Of a stretch of DNA of 64,000 bases, positions 36,027 through 47,389 are shown piece by piece (the stretch's first letter is position 1; every line of letters starts with the position of its first letter). Location: assembly GCF_041956535.1 (NCBI RefSeq), contig NW_027192205.1, positions 372,085 through 436,084 of the forward strand, given 5' to 3'. The position numbers and the translations under genes are program-made. This DNA comes from Calcarisporiella thermophila CBS 279.70 (Eukaryota; Calcarisporiellomycota). A model generated the notes under the pieces. It was not told where the DNA came from and did not search any database. It saw nothing but the letters and a program-made list of their open reading frames with translations.

Positions 36027-38302
36027 TTATTGTTCCTTCCTTGCTAATTCAATCTCCTCCTCTTCCTCCTCAAATATAGCTTTATAATTTTCCAATATAA
36101 TTTCTACTACTTTGCACTGACTTGGCATATCTATTAATATCATCTCTTCCGCGCTACTGGCAGTCATAAGCGTTGGACCCCACACGATGGCAAGATTTGC
36201 CACACTCATTTTATTGTGCTGTTGATGGGCCTGCACTCGGTCGAGATGGCACATTAAATATTTGAGAGTAGCGTAGTTCGGATCTGGTAATGCATTGACT
36301 GTTTCATGCATTGTCACGAGTCTAAGCGACTCATCCTCAATCTTGGAAGCATTCACGAAGTCCGAATACATGCGCTTGGTAAAAAGTGGGTCAGGGAGCT
36401 CACGGAAATATGATTTTAAAACACCAGCAACATTGTTGATATCTGCGGTGCATTTCTCATTATCCAAATCAACTGAAGCTGCATCTATAAAAAAATTGAT
36501 ATAGACAAAACCAATTCATCGAATATTATTCCTTAGATTACCTCGATCGAATAATTGTTTTAATTTTTGCATTTCAGTGCTTGTTCCCGATATCCGATAT
36601 ATTCCTTGATTTAGGATTCCTAAATCGAATAAAATAGCATAAAGCAATTAGATTGACATAATAGGATCAAAATATATGTGAATTACTAACCATGCTTTTC
36701 AACGGCATAAGCACACTTGACCAGCACCGTTGGAACTTCTAGGTTATCCCTCTCCAATTGCAATGCTAGATCAATGCCAAATATTGGCTTTGGGTGAATA
36801 ATTGACAGAGCCTTCTGTGACTAAATAATTCACAAAATGTAGATATCAGTTTATCGTTTCCGATTGCAAGTGATTTTGAGTGATTCTACCATTAAATACT
36901 CTGCATAAGGTATATCTACATGGGTAAGTTTACCGTGCTTAGCTGCAGTGTTTCGAACGCACTCTCGTAAATCCATGGAGTGGTTGATTGATTCTACAAG
37001 GGACCGCAACCCATTTCCACTGTCATCATCCAAAAGTTTACCCTCAGAAGCGAGTGCTCGCTCATAAATAAAACTATAGCGCGCCAACTGATATTGCATG
37101 CCGAGATTACATTCGTCAACTGTTTCTAATAGTGACTAATTGTATGAAAATATTGAATTAGATTGGTTCGATCAAATTTTTCGAAGGATGTAATATTGAT
37201 AGTTACAGTAACAATCCTTGGTAATTGCACGCTGAAATATTCTTGTCGTGCTTGATTAGTCTGGTATAATTGTGCCTTATAGTTCTCATTAGAAAGACTT
37301 GCACGTATTCGTGCATCTTCCTCGATTTTTGTGCTCATTTGACGGGCCTGCTTGAATATATTGATCGGTTTACTAAGAGTCCGTCGCGTTGATGGGCTTC
37401 CACTCAACATGGCATTCGAGCCAATTGCAGGAGAGCCCATTCGTTGAGGGACAAGGTTAATAGGAGTATTCGACCGCTGCAGGATAGTTCGCTCCCAATC
37501 TCCACTCATAGTTTCGTACTTATGGCGGGCTTTTTCTAGTGCTTGCTCAGATTCTTGCATCAGGCGCTCCTGGCGCTGTCCGTTTTCTTTCAACTAGAAA
37601 AAGATAACATTCCATTTCAGAAGAGAAGTGAATGGGAAAACAGATGGTCTAGTCCAAACCTGTTTGCGCATACGGTCTGTCTCTTTTAAAATGGCATTTA
37701 ACTCTTCTGATACGTCCAGAATGTTTTGTGCGAATTTTATACGTTGTTCTGCAATCTTCTGATGTAACTTGACTATTTCCATCCAGGAATCAGAGAAAGT
37801 GCTGCTCAGTAGATGTAAACGATTAGCAAAGACATTAAATAATATAAAGATGATGTGCTATATTACCCTCGTTTGTAGTATTCTGATCTTTCAGCAGTAT
37901 CCAGAGTATTTTGAGCAACTTTAAGTAGATTTTTTCCATATTCTTCCTCGACTATTGCTCTTTTCCTCAGAAACACAATCACATCCTAAAACGTACATTA
38001 TAGTTAGTAACCTCCATAAAAGAGAAATGTAAACAAAGATGGTGCCTTGCTAGCAAGTGAGCTCAGCTTCGCTTGATTTAGCAATAGATTCAATCCGCCC
38101 TGTTCCATGAAACAAAAAAAAGTTATAAATGAGTTAAGTCCGTTGTGTATACAAAGAAGCCGATGCTTACATCTAGACCACAAATTTCAGATACTAATGA
38201 TGCCTCCTCTACCTCTAGCCCATCAGGCGACATGACTTCATCACCGTTATGTGGTACTGTACTTTCTAGAGACTCTAGATTTGAAGCAGAAGTAGGTGAC
38301 AT
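36027..38302 (-). CDS. F-BAR and RhoGAP protein (Rgd1 type)
   Basis: Nine exons (38302-38171, 38099-38046, 37985-37867, 37801-37660, 37593-37207, 37135-36890, 36820-36691, 36619-36542, 36484-36027) encode 581 residues. The F-BAR part (about 40-340) shows GGLNLLLNQAKLSSLASK, FLRKRAIVEEEYGKNLLKVA, FSDSWMEIVKLHQKIAEQ and YFSVQLPRI. A basic, Ser-rich insert (NAMLSGSPSTRRTLSKPINI) interrupts it. The RhoGAP domain has FGIDLALQLERDNLEVPTVL, the arginine finger in GIYRISGTSTE, ADINNVAGVLKSYFRELPDP and MSVANLAIVWGPTL. Such proteins bind curved membranes and turn off Rho GTPases at sites of polarised growth. The second intron must use a GC donor. Confidence 0.88.
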
Positions 38303-38725
38303 TTTGCGAAAAGGAGAGGATGTGGCGAAAATAGAGTGAAATAAATAGAAATGCTGCGCGGTTTTTGTCTCTTTCCCTCCACTCTAAGACAATGATGAAT
38401 ATAAATGAAAACTTTAGAGCAAAGGTTGTTAACCGAAATATAGATAAAGCAAATCTGAGTTTGTGCACAGTTTTTGACCATAATTTTAGGTACCCTCTCA
38501 AATGTGGCTTATAATAATCAATTTTCATCCGTTGCTTTTAAAAGTTAAAACCCATATAACCCCTATCCAAAAGTGGCATGCGGGATATTCAAAAGCTAAT
38601 TAGCGGATTAAAGGATTGCAATAGTCACTTTTTTTAGCTCGATAAGCCAGGGAGAGGGAAGAGATAAAAAAACAAATATGCGTAAAGAGCAAAGGAAACG
38701 AACTTTCAAAAATATCTAATTCAAT
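38303..38725. other. intergenic between two minus-strand genes
   Basis: Promoter of the RhoGAP gene and 3' flank of the WD40 gene. The overlapping minus frames here extend into the RhoGAP exon in another frame and have no support. Nothing else seen. Confidence 0.5.
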
Positions 38726-40538
38726 CTATGCTTTGAACACCAGGGAGCACCCATCATCCGAGGCGGTAATTATAGTACTTCCATCGCTAGTGGAATCGAA
38801 CAAAATATGAAAAAGTTAGTGATGAAATCCATAGGATTAGCGAATAAACAATCTTACCTTGATACTACAAAACCAAGCACAGTGTCCTGATGTCCCATCC
38901 ATTTATGCACACAACTGCCAGTACGAGCGTCCCACATACGTAATGTGCGATCAGCGGAACATGTGGTAATAAGCGGATTGTTCTCATTCCAATGAAGCTT
39001 AACAATCGCATCCTATTTAATTGTATAGATTTAAGCAATAGGTCAATATGGATTTAAAGTAAAATAAGGTATATACATCATGTTCGCATGTTTGCCGTAG
39101 ACGCATTGTCGTAACATCCCAAATGCAGAGCTTGCCATCTACTGATGCAGTAGCTGCCAAAGGCATTGTGTTGCAAAATCCAACTGACTCAACAGAGTCT
39201 GAATGATTTTCAAATGATGCAACAATCTAGTATGTAAAATTTAAATATAATTCTCGATGGATGTAGTTAATGAAATATAGCAATACGTACGTTGCCATTA
39301 TTTAGATTAACTAGTTTTGCCGTCGAATCTGTTGATCCTGTCAATGCAAGTGAAGCATCCTTGTTTACGGCAACACATGTGATGCTTTCCTGATGAAAAC
39401 GGGCATCTTCGCTAGACAAACGAAGAATTGTTGCACCGGTCTTTGGGTCCCATACGATCAAAGAGCCATCTTCTGAAACGGTTACTATCTTCTTTCCTGG
39501 AAATTCAATTAATAAAGATTGGCATAAATTAGACGTAAGACCATCTAAAATTATTTTTATATCCTACCATCAGGAGTAAATAATCCAGCTGTAACTGGTG
39601 CAGAATGACCAGCAAAAACTTGCATCACATTTCCAGAGGGCACTAAAGTATATGAGCATTTAATAATGAGAGCTATTGAAGATGATATGATAATGCTTAC
39701 TCTGCCACATCCAAACTGTCCCGTCTGAAGATCCAGCAAGAAGAACATATCCTCTTGGATGCCATTGAATCCACTAAAAATGTTTTCATTATTTCATTAT
39801 TATTTCATATTTTGGGATTATGCATTAGTGACATCTGAATAAACTTACCACAACTTCGTCAGGACCTTCCACTGAATTGATAAATTCACCATTTGAGACT
39901 TTCCAAAGCCTTACTTTTCCATCCATTCCTCCACTGGCTACATACTCGCCATCACTACTGAATGCAACCGAAGTTACCGAATCCGTATGTCCTCCAAATT
40001 CAAATAATTGCTCTCCACTATCTGCTCGCCACATATAGCTCTTATCGTCTCCTCCACCGGTCACAATTATATTTTCATGTTTGGGGTTAATATCGATAGC
40101 ATAAATTGGTTCTATATGAATAGAATGAACATATATATCTACAGATTATAAGGTGACAGATATTAATACCTTTGTGCGCGAAGAAACCTTGCACAGAATC
40201 ATCAACGAGTTCAACCATATCTTCGTTTCCTTCAATTGGTTTTGTCCCATGGAATGTAAACTCCTCATCTATGAAGAGATATAATCGCAAGGTAATTTAA
40301 TAAATTGGAAATATTATGGTAAACATGCGAAATAGGTTGCGAAACCTTCATCATCGTCATCTTCCATAGGTGCGGGATCGTCTTGGTTAATAATTTCTTC
40401 CTCTATAGTCTCACCGTCTTCGATATATTCTTCCCCCTCATAAGCATCATGCTAGCATTGTAAAAAAAAAATGTTAGTATTTTTCTGAAACAGTTGTTAA
40501 TGGATCGATTAGCGTACTTTGCTATTCTCCTGCTCCAT
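38726..40538 (-). CDS. SQT1: WD40 repeat protein AAMP/Sqt1
   Basis: Ten exons (40538-40518, 40451-40346, 40268-40170, 40111-39849, 39773-39701, 39642-39568, 39496-39291, 39226-39077, 39012-38858, 38786-38726) encode 402 residues. An acidic N-terminal tail ([17 protein letters not shown]) precedes eight WD40 blades with visible GH and WD-type ends: [125 protein letters not shown] and [15 protein letters not shown]. The tail plus this blade order fits AAMP/Sqt1; yeast Sqt1 is the dedicated chaperone of ribosomal protein uL16 (Rpl10). Generic WD40 proteins are the alternative. Confidence 0.85.
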
Positions 40539-40724
40539 TATAATGTGATCTAGAGATGTGAATTAGTATATGATTATTAATTATTTTAAAACTTAAATAT
40601 CGAGAAAACAATTGACTGCTTATGGCTTGGCTCTTTCGGAGTGAAGATAAAACTAAATTGGATCGAAACGCCAAAAAACCATGGTTATTAAATTTCAGAA
40701 AATACGCTATTATTAATTTGAAAA
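40539..40724. promoter_or_regulatory. divergent promoter, WD40 / small conserved protein
   Basis: Only 186 bp separate the start codons of the two divergent genes, so their promoters overlap. The sequence is AT-rich with no clear TATA or other element. Confidence 0.4.
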
Positions 40725-41172
40725 ATGACTTCTGACATTGCTACTCTCTCGAAAGAATTTCAGGAAATTCGGAACTCCAATTCTCAGCAAAATATTGAAC
40801 GGAAAAAAACTGTATTAAAGGCATGATCATGACAACATTTATTTTCTTTTGAACTCTGTCCAAACCAATTTTCGACTCTTTTATAATATCTAGGAGTTGA
40901 AGGATGTGCTTGGAATTCCTGGAACTCCTGCGTACAAAGTGATTCAAAACCTTGGTGAACCTGACGAATTAACTCATGAGCTTGGAGACATCTCTGCCTC
41001 ATTAATGCCTGGTCCTGTATTAAAAGGTGGCCGACAGGCTGACAGTGAACAGGATTCTGGAAGCTATTACCTTAACTATCACGCAACAAACAAAATGGAC
41101 AGTTTGTGGTTTAAGGTCAACGCGGCAAGTGAAAAGATCGAGGGCTCAGGATTTAGAAGTGTTAATATCTGA
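40725..41172 (+). CDS. small conserved protein, unknown function
   Basis: Two exons (40725-40811, 40894-41172) encode 121 residues. A helical N-terminus (IATLSKEFQEIRNS) is followed by a conserved-looking block: LGIPGTPAYKVIQNLGEPD, SLMPGPVLKGG, YYLNYHATNKMDSLWFKVN and SEKIEGSGF. I recall an unnamed fungal and plant family with a similar tyrosine/tryptophan block ending DYLWFKxDxKxEKVxxSGW; no function is known to me. Exon 1 can end at a GT donor (40812) or, nine bases later, at a GC donor; both keep frame. The GT form is used here. Confidence 0.62.
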
Positions 41173-41629
41173 GTATCTTATTTTTATCTTTGTATCTCAT
41201 CAGGGTAAACTAGTGAAATAGTAAAAATATATGATATAAAGTAACAAACGAGAATTATGTACGATATTAATATAGTATTTTGTACGTGTTGCATTTGATT
41301 TCTCGTATATTATTATGTAAACTCTCATATACATAAGGAAAATATACATCTGTTATTGTAATTAGGAGTTATCAGCTGCTGCTGCTAACATTTGATCCGA
41401 GAGATAGTATCCAGGGTGTCAAAAACATATGCTATTTGCATCATATTTATTATGAAAATATGTTGATACGCTCTCCGATCTATATCGAAGTTTACTCTAA
41501 ATACAAGTTGTTCATTAACACTGAAATAGTTAAAAAAAGAGTCACATGTGACTTTATTAACATCCTCGACATTGAATAGGGAGTAAAATCGAGCACTCCT
41601 TTCCTCTTCTCGTAAGATTAATAAAAAAG
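41173..41629. promoter_or_regulatory. promoter and leader region of RPS4
   Basis: About 450 bp of AT-rich sequence upstream of a ribosomal protein gene. No TATA or recognisable ribosomal-protein motif was identified with confidence. Confidence 0.4.
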
Positions 41630-42776
41630 ATGGTGGTAAGTCTCATAAAATGTTTCCTGATGGATGGATGGTAGATTGGGATAGATGACGAGAAGAGATG
41701 AGCGATGTGGATGAATGTATGAGGATAAAGGAAAATAGTAATATTGGATGGTTTATACAAATTTTCTCGAGAACTCGATTTTGGAAATTTTCAATTAATT
41801 TGATCTTAGGCATCGCTAAGCTTTATTTTTTTTCTTCTTTTATTAGCGTGGACCTCGCAAGCATTTGAAGCGACTTGCAGCCCCCAAGCATTGGATGCTT
41901 GATAAATTGACGGGATGCTATGGTAAGTTCTCGTTATCTCTAATTTTCTAAAAATCTTATAGGTTATTAATTGCACTATAACATTTCTCCACAATCAATT
42001 TAGCCCCTCGTCCTTCTCCTGGTCCCCACAAGGTAATAATCGGAATAAGATTATATTTTCTCGAAGAAATTTCAATTAAATTTCAAATATAATCTTGTTA
42101 GTTACGTGAATGCCTTCCACTTATCGTTTTCCTGCGCAATCGCTTGAAATATGCACTGAATGGAAAGGAAGTTCAAAGCATCCTTATGCAGCGCCTTGTT
42201 AAAGTTGATGGTAAAGTGCGCACAGACTCTACTTATCCAGCAGGGTTTATGGATGTGATAACTATCGAAAAAACTGGTGAACATTTCCGCCTTATTTATG
42301 ATGTCAAGGGCCGCTTCACCGTTCATCGTATTACTTCGGAGGAAGCAAGCTATAAGCTCTGCCGTGTGAAACGCGTACAATTGGGCTCAAAGGGAATCCC
42401 TTACCTCGTTACCCATGATGGCCGCACAGTCCGTTATCCTGATCCTTTGATTAAAGTTAATGATACCATTCGTCTTGATCTTGAGACCGGCAAAATCTCA
42501 GACTTCGTTCATTTTGAAGTCGGGAACGTTTGCATGATCACAGGCGGACGCAATATGGGTCGTGTTGGAGTTATAACACATCGTGAGCGTCACATTGGTG
42601 GGTTTGATATCGTGCACATTAAGGATTCACTTGACCGTCAGTTTGCGACACGTCTTTCCAACGTGTTTGTCATTGGACAAGGCAACAAGCCTTGGGTATC
42701 GTTGCCCAAGGGCAAAGGCGTTAAACTCACAATTGCGGAGGAAAGGGATAGAAGACGCCAAGCTGCTCAGCAATAA
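41630..42776 (+). CDS. RPS4: 40S ribosomal protein S4 (eS4)
   Basis: Four exons (41630-41635, 41847-41922, 42004-42032, 42102-42776) encode 261 residues, the normal eS4 length. The coding part of exon 1 is only ATG GTG. Sequence runs [40 protein letters not shown], the S4-type RNA-binding region [20 protein letters not shown], the central KOW-like [20 protein letters not shown] and the C-terminus [20 protein letters not shown]. Codon use shows more C at third positions than in neighbours, as expected for high expression. The first intron (211 nt) is longer than most in the window, common for ribosomal protein genes. Confidence 0.97.
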
Positions 42777-43223
42777 AGCTTGTTAGTTTTCAGTTGTGTT
42801 TATTTTTTTTTTTCCTAATATACATCGTCTCAATATAAATAAATAAATAAATTCCTATACATTTCATTTTACCAATATTCCCCTACTAATAATTAGAATT
42901 TTACTGTGGATTTGAGATCAGCAGAGATGAATTCATGAAACCGTAGTGTCATAGCTAAAATCTAGAGTAAGGTAGGGTTTACCAGAGTTAGGGGTTTCGG
43001 TGTAGGCTTAAACAGACAAGTTTATCGATATTAGTTACGGTATTAAAATCCTTTTGCACTTGCAGAATGTACTCCATCTTCTATTACTTATATCGTATTT
43101 AAAATCCGACACCAAATTGCGCGGCACTTTGTGGCTGAAAATTATGCAGAATAAAAGAGATTCTTCGCGAATTTTTCCATAGCATGATCTAATTCGCAAT
43201 TGATCATATTGAAATCTTAAATA
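42777..43223. promoter_or_regulatory. intergenic with GTAGGGTTT-like motif
   Basis: Between RPS4 and the EF-hand gene. At about 42970-43000 there is GGTAGGGTTTACC followed by GTTAGGGGTTTCGG, which resembles the AAACCCTA/TTAGGG box bound by telobox or Tbf1-type factors; function is inference. The rest is AT-rich. Confidence 0.35.
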
Positions 43224-44277
43224 ATGTCCTATAATTACGGTCAACCTCCTTATGGTCAACCCCCTCAACAATATGGCCAACCACCACAACAACAGTGGGG
43301 CCCTCCTCCTCCACAACAGGGGGGTCAACAGTATGGTCAACAACAGCAATACCCTCCCCCACCTTCGCAAGGACAACCTGGTGGCTATGGTGGAAGTGCT
43401 GGCGGTTACCCCCCTCCACAAGGAGGCTATCCACCTCCAAGTGGTCCTCGTGAGTTGCTCTTTTGAGATTCTTATTTTTTTGATCTTTTTAGTTTAATAT
43501 TTTGCATTAAATGTATTGAATATAGCCCCACCTGCGAGCAATCAACAAAATCAACTTTTAATGTGGTTTAAAGCCGTTGATAGCGATAATTCTGGATATC
43601 TGACGGTTGAAGAACTTCAACGTGCTCTTATTAATGGTGATGATTTTGATTCAATGAAAATAATTCGAAATCCTCTCACTTTAACTCTTAATCTCCAATA
43701 TTAGGTGACTGGAGCCCATTCAACATAGAAACATGTCGCCTCATGGTTAACATGTTTGACACAGACAATTCGGTAAAGCACTGAGTTGGGGTCAAATGGG
43801 ATCCAAAATATTTTCATATTCGACCTTATTTCTAATCAAATCCACTCTAGGGTACGATCAATTTTCAAGAATTTGCTGGCCTCTGGAAATATATTGAAGA
43901 TTGGAAGCGGCTGTTCCAAACATTTGATACTGACAAGAGTGGGACGATTAATGCGCAGGAACTACAGAATGCACTTCGAACCTTTGGGTATAACTTATCG
44001 CCCAGTTTTATTGACTTGTTGATCAAGAAGTTCGACAAATATGCTGGGACTAAGAACAAGACAGGCGCTAGAGATGTGACATTTGACTCGTTTGTGCAGG
44101 TGAATATCACTAATGAAAACCCAATAATTTTAGCTCTGTTGCTTATGCAAATAATATTAGGCCTGCGTAACAGTTAAGACACTCACCGATGCCTTCCGCC
44201 GTTATGATGGAGATCATGATGGTTGGATACAAATTAACTATGAAACCTTCCTTGAGCTGGTTGTCAATAATCGCTAG
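43224..44277 (+). CDS. penta-EF-hand calcium protein (ALG-2/sorcin type)
   Basis: Five exons (43224-43449, 43526-43636, 43705-43772, 43851-44099, 44161-44277) encode 256 residues. The first about 75 residues are a Gly/Pro/Gln/Tyr-rich tail (NYGQPPYGQPPQQYGQPPQQ), as in ALG-2, sorcin and yeast Pef1. EF-hand loops are clear: DSDNSGYLTVEE, DTDNSGTINFQE and DTDKSGTINAQE, with acidic positions 1, 3, 5 and a terminal Glu; a fourth, DGDHDGWIQINYE, is partly degenerate. The fifth hand mediates dimerisation (ETFLELVVNN). These proteins act as Ca2+-dependent adaptors at ESCRT, COPII or polarity sites. Confidence 0.92.
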
Positions 44278-44420
44278 TTTCCTCTTCTACATGGGGATAA
44301 TTTTTATACATTTAAGGCTTTTTCATTGGCTCTAACGCTATAATATATTCTTAAACTTCTGATACATATTCGTAACTTGTAAAATGAGGTTGACAGATTG
44401 AATTGATATATGATAAAAAA

Positions 44421-46645
44421 ATGTTAAATTTGTTTTCACATCTCGCTTCTTATTTGTTACTGATTATCCTGATACTGGTCGCTCTTGTAGGTGCTTCTCT
44501 AACAGATGATAATTTTGATGCAGAGATTGTGCGTGGAACTTGGTATTATATTTAATTAAATATTAATTTAGCCTCGATAACAAAAGGATTCTCATACTAA
44601 TAACTGTTCAAACTTACAAAGGATTGTTAAATTTTTCGCTCCGTGGTGCCCACACTGCCAAAATTTAGGTATGGTTTAACAGTTCATCAAATATATTTTT
44701 TATGTATATTTGTTTAGATCATATTAATTTTTAGCGCCTACTTGGCAGCGATTACAAGACGAACTCAAGGAATATGAAAACTCTCACAACTTTCATATTT
44801 CTGAAGTCGACTGCTCTCTGTACCGATGTAAATTATCGAATATTCTTCAATTCAGTAGTTTTGATAAACATATAAGATTATTACAGTCACTTGCAAAAAA
44901 AATGGCATTTCCGGGTTGCCTACAATGCTCTTGTAGGTTTATATTCTGCTTTTCATTTAGCTTTCGCGTGTTGTACTGTTTTTTTTTTTTAACTAGGTTC
45001 CAAGACGGAGAGCTAATTGATAGCTATGCTGGGAAACGCGATTATGAATCTCTCTCACAATATATTAACTCCAAACTCTCGAGTATTAATCCACCAGCTG
45101 CTTCACCCAATAATATGATGAGCCATTCTACAACACATGAACCTAGTTTAGTATTAAATAATCCCTTGGGCGAAGTTATACAGCTTAATAGGGGAAATTT
45201 CGATAAGGAGATAGTGCAGAATCGCCCCTGGTTCATCGAGTTTTTTGCACCGTGGTGTGGGCACTGCAAAAACCTTGCACCTGTGTGGGAAGAACTTGGT
45301 AAACAGCTTAAAGGACAGGTCAATGTCGGGAAAGTCGATTGTACCGTGGAGAGTAGTCTATGTAAGCAAATGAATGTTCGGGGTTACCCCACGCTTATAT
45401 TTTTTATGGATGGAGAACGGATGGAGTATAAGGGTAAAAGAGATTTGGAGGTATTAAGAAAGTATGCTACTCGGATTATCAAGTATGTCAGCAGCTTTTT
45501 AGCGTATAACTTACCTCTTTAGTGATGATCTAATATATAATTTCTTTATTACCTCTAGACCCCCAATTTTGGAAACATCTCTATCAGATCTATCGACCCT
45601 AAGCGATAGATATGAAGTATATTTCCTATACTTATATGATGATGATATAACTACAATTCATGTAAGCTCTCCTAACCACATTGCATAACTCAGTCTTTTG
45701 TGCTCATTATCCAATTTCTCAAATTAGAAAACCATTTCATCAATCGCTCGCAAATACATTGACAGAGCTCACTTTTTCCAATCAAAAGATCCCACTCTCT
45801 TCTCTAAATATGGGATTTCTAAACTTCCCACGCTTTTGGTATTTAAGGACGATAAATATGAGCAGGCACCTTCACTAATGCAGGATGCCCTTAGAGCATG
45901 GGTCCGCAATGTGCAATTCCCACTTGTTACTGAGCTCCGATATGATAATAGCGAAGATCTGCTTGGCATTGAAGGTCTAATTGTTCTTTCGATATTGGAT
46001 AACGAAAAAGAAGCTTCTACGGAAGAGCAGAAGTCACGACTAAAAGCCCTTGCAAGAGATTTTAAAGCAGAATATGAGTCTGAAAAAGGCGAAAATAGGC
46101 GAGTTCAATGGGCCTGGTTGGACGGAAAGCAATGGGCGAACTATGTTTACAGGATGTATGGGATTCGCCAGCGGGATCTACCGAGGGTAGTAATAGTTGA
46201 CTCGAAGGTAAAATTGTGCTCGACTAGGATTTGTAGAGTTTGTATTGCGCGTGCCCAACTCTTCCATTTATAATTTTAGAATCTCTTTTACTGGGACATT
46301 GATCTTGAGGGTGCCGCCCTTTCCACGAACAGAAGAATCATGGACACACTATTAGCTATCCAAAAAGGAATTATCAAGGTATTTTCCCAGAGGCCCAATT
46401 ATAAATAATAGTATCTCAATTACTCTAAAACTTAGCCTAAGCACTCTCTCGGAATTATTGAGAGGGGAGCCATTCGCTTCTACGGGATGTTGAACGAACT
46501 TGGATCCTATATTTATTCGCACCTTGTCCTATTCATTGCTATACTTCTCTTGGCTACCCTTGGGCTCTATATGTTTTTAAAATCCGATAGGTCAATTTCA
46601 GATCCGCGACGATGGGCTGAGAATCAACAAATCAAGACGAAATAA
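44421..46645 (+). CDS. membrane-anchored protein disulfide isomerase
   Basis: Nine exons (44421-44542, 44622-44668, 44735-44827, 44887-44932, 44997-45482, 45559-45661, 45728-46207, 46280-46378, 46436-46645) encode 561 residues. A signal peptide (LLLIILILVALVGA) leads to thioredoxin domain 1 with FFAPWCPHCQNLAPTW and GISGLPTMLLFQDGE. A Ser/Asn linker joins thioredoxin domain 2 with FFAPWCGHCKNLAPVW and VRGYPTLIFF. Two redox-inactive thioredoxin-like domains follow (KYGISKLPTLLVFKDD in the third). A transmembrane helix (LVLFIAILLLATLGLYMFL) and a short cytosolic tail ending IKTK close the protein. It resembles TMX3/Mpd-type ER oxidoreductases. The two active sites differ: CPHC in the first, CGHC in the second. 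Confidence 0.9.
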
Positions 46646-47389
46646 CGTTTATTTAGAATATAAATGAATGCTCACTATTCATTCTGCTCATTATATCGAT
46701 GGTTGTTTTTTCGAAGAAAAGCGTATTTGGCCTAGTAGGCGTTTCAGGAGTGTGGTTTCTCCATCGCCGAAATTAGCAATGGAAAAAACAATAGACATTG
46801 AAGTCGGCTTTTATTGGCCATTTGATTTATCTGAAAGCTGATAGATCTCTCTGAATGTCGCTGGAAAAGGGAAGCCTTCCCAAAAATTTTCCAACACTTT
46901 TAACTCTGGGTTTGAATATCTTGTTTTCTTTGGCTATTCACTTTATTATTTTTTACTCAATCTCTCTTGTAGAAAAGCAATTCAATATTTTATTTTATTT
47001 TCATTGCTTTTATTGCCCACTCTGCAAAAGATCATCTAATTTCATTATTAGCTTAATCTCTCTTATAGATTTTATCAATTGCTCCTCATATAGATATCAT
47101 TTAAACGCCAGCACTAATCTTCTTGTGGAGGATTATACTGTTTGATCGTTCTTTCGCAAGCTTGCCAAGGAGGCGTGAGGATAATCTAGTATTTTCATCC
47201 TTTCAACCCTATTTTATGTCTTTTTACAAGCATTTGCAGGAAAAAGGTAACGATTTTTGTTTTAATCTACAAAAGATCATGATTCAATCATCAATGTGTT
47301 TCTACAAGACCTTTTCTTGATTGCCACTCATTATTGAAAGTGTTAGAAAACGGAAGGATCATTACCCACAACTTAAGCATTATATTCGA
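46646..47389. other. intergenic upstream of HSF-type gene
   Basis: AT-rich 744 bp. A 25-codon ORF at about 46700-46777 with a hydrophobic middle (VFGLVGVSGVWFLHRRN) could be a leader peptide or chance; other frames are low-complexity. No gene called. Confidence 0.4.

Noticed and set aside
46698-46777. 25-codon hydrophobic ORF upstream of the HSF-type gene.
   Set aside because: Too short to support as a gene without expression or conservation data.
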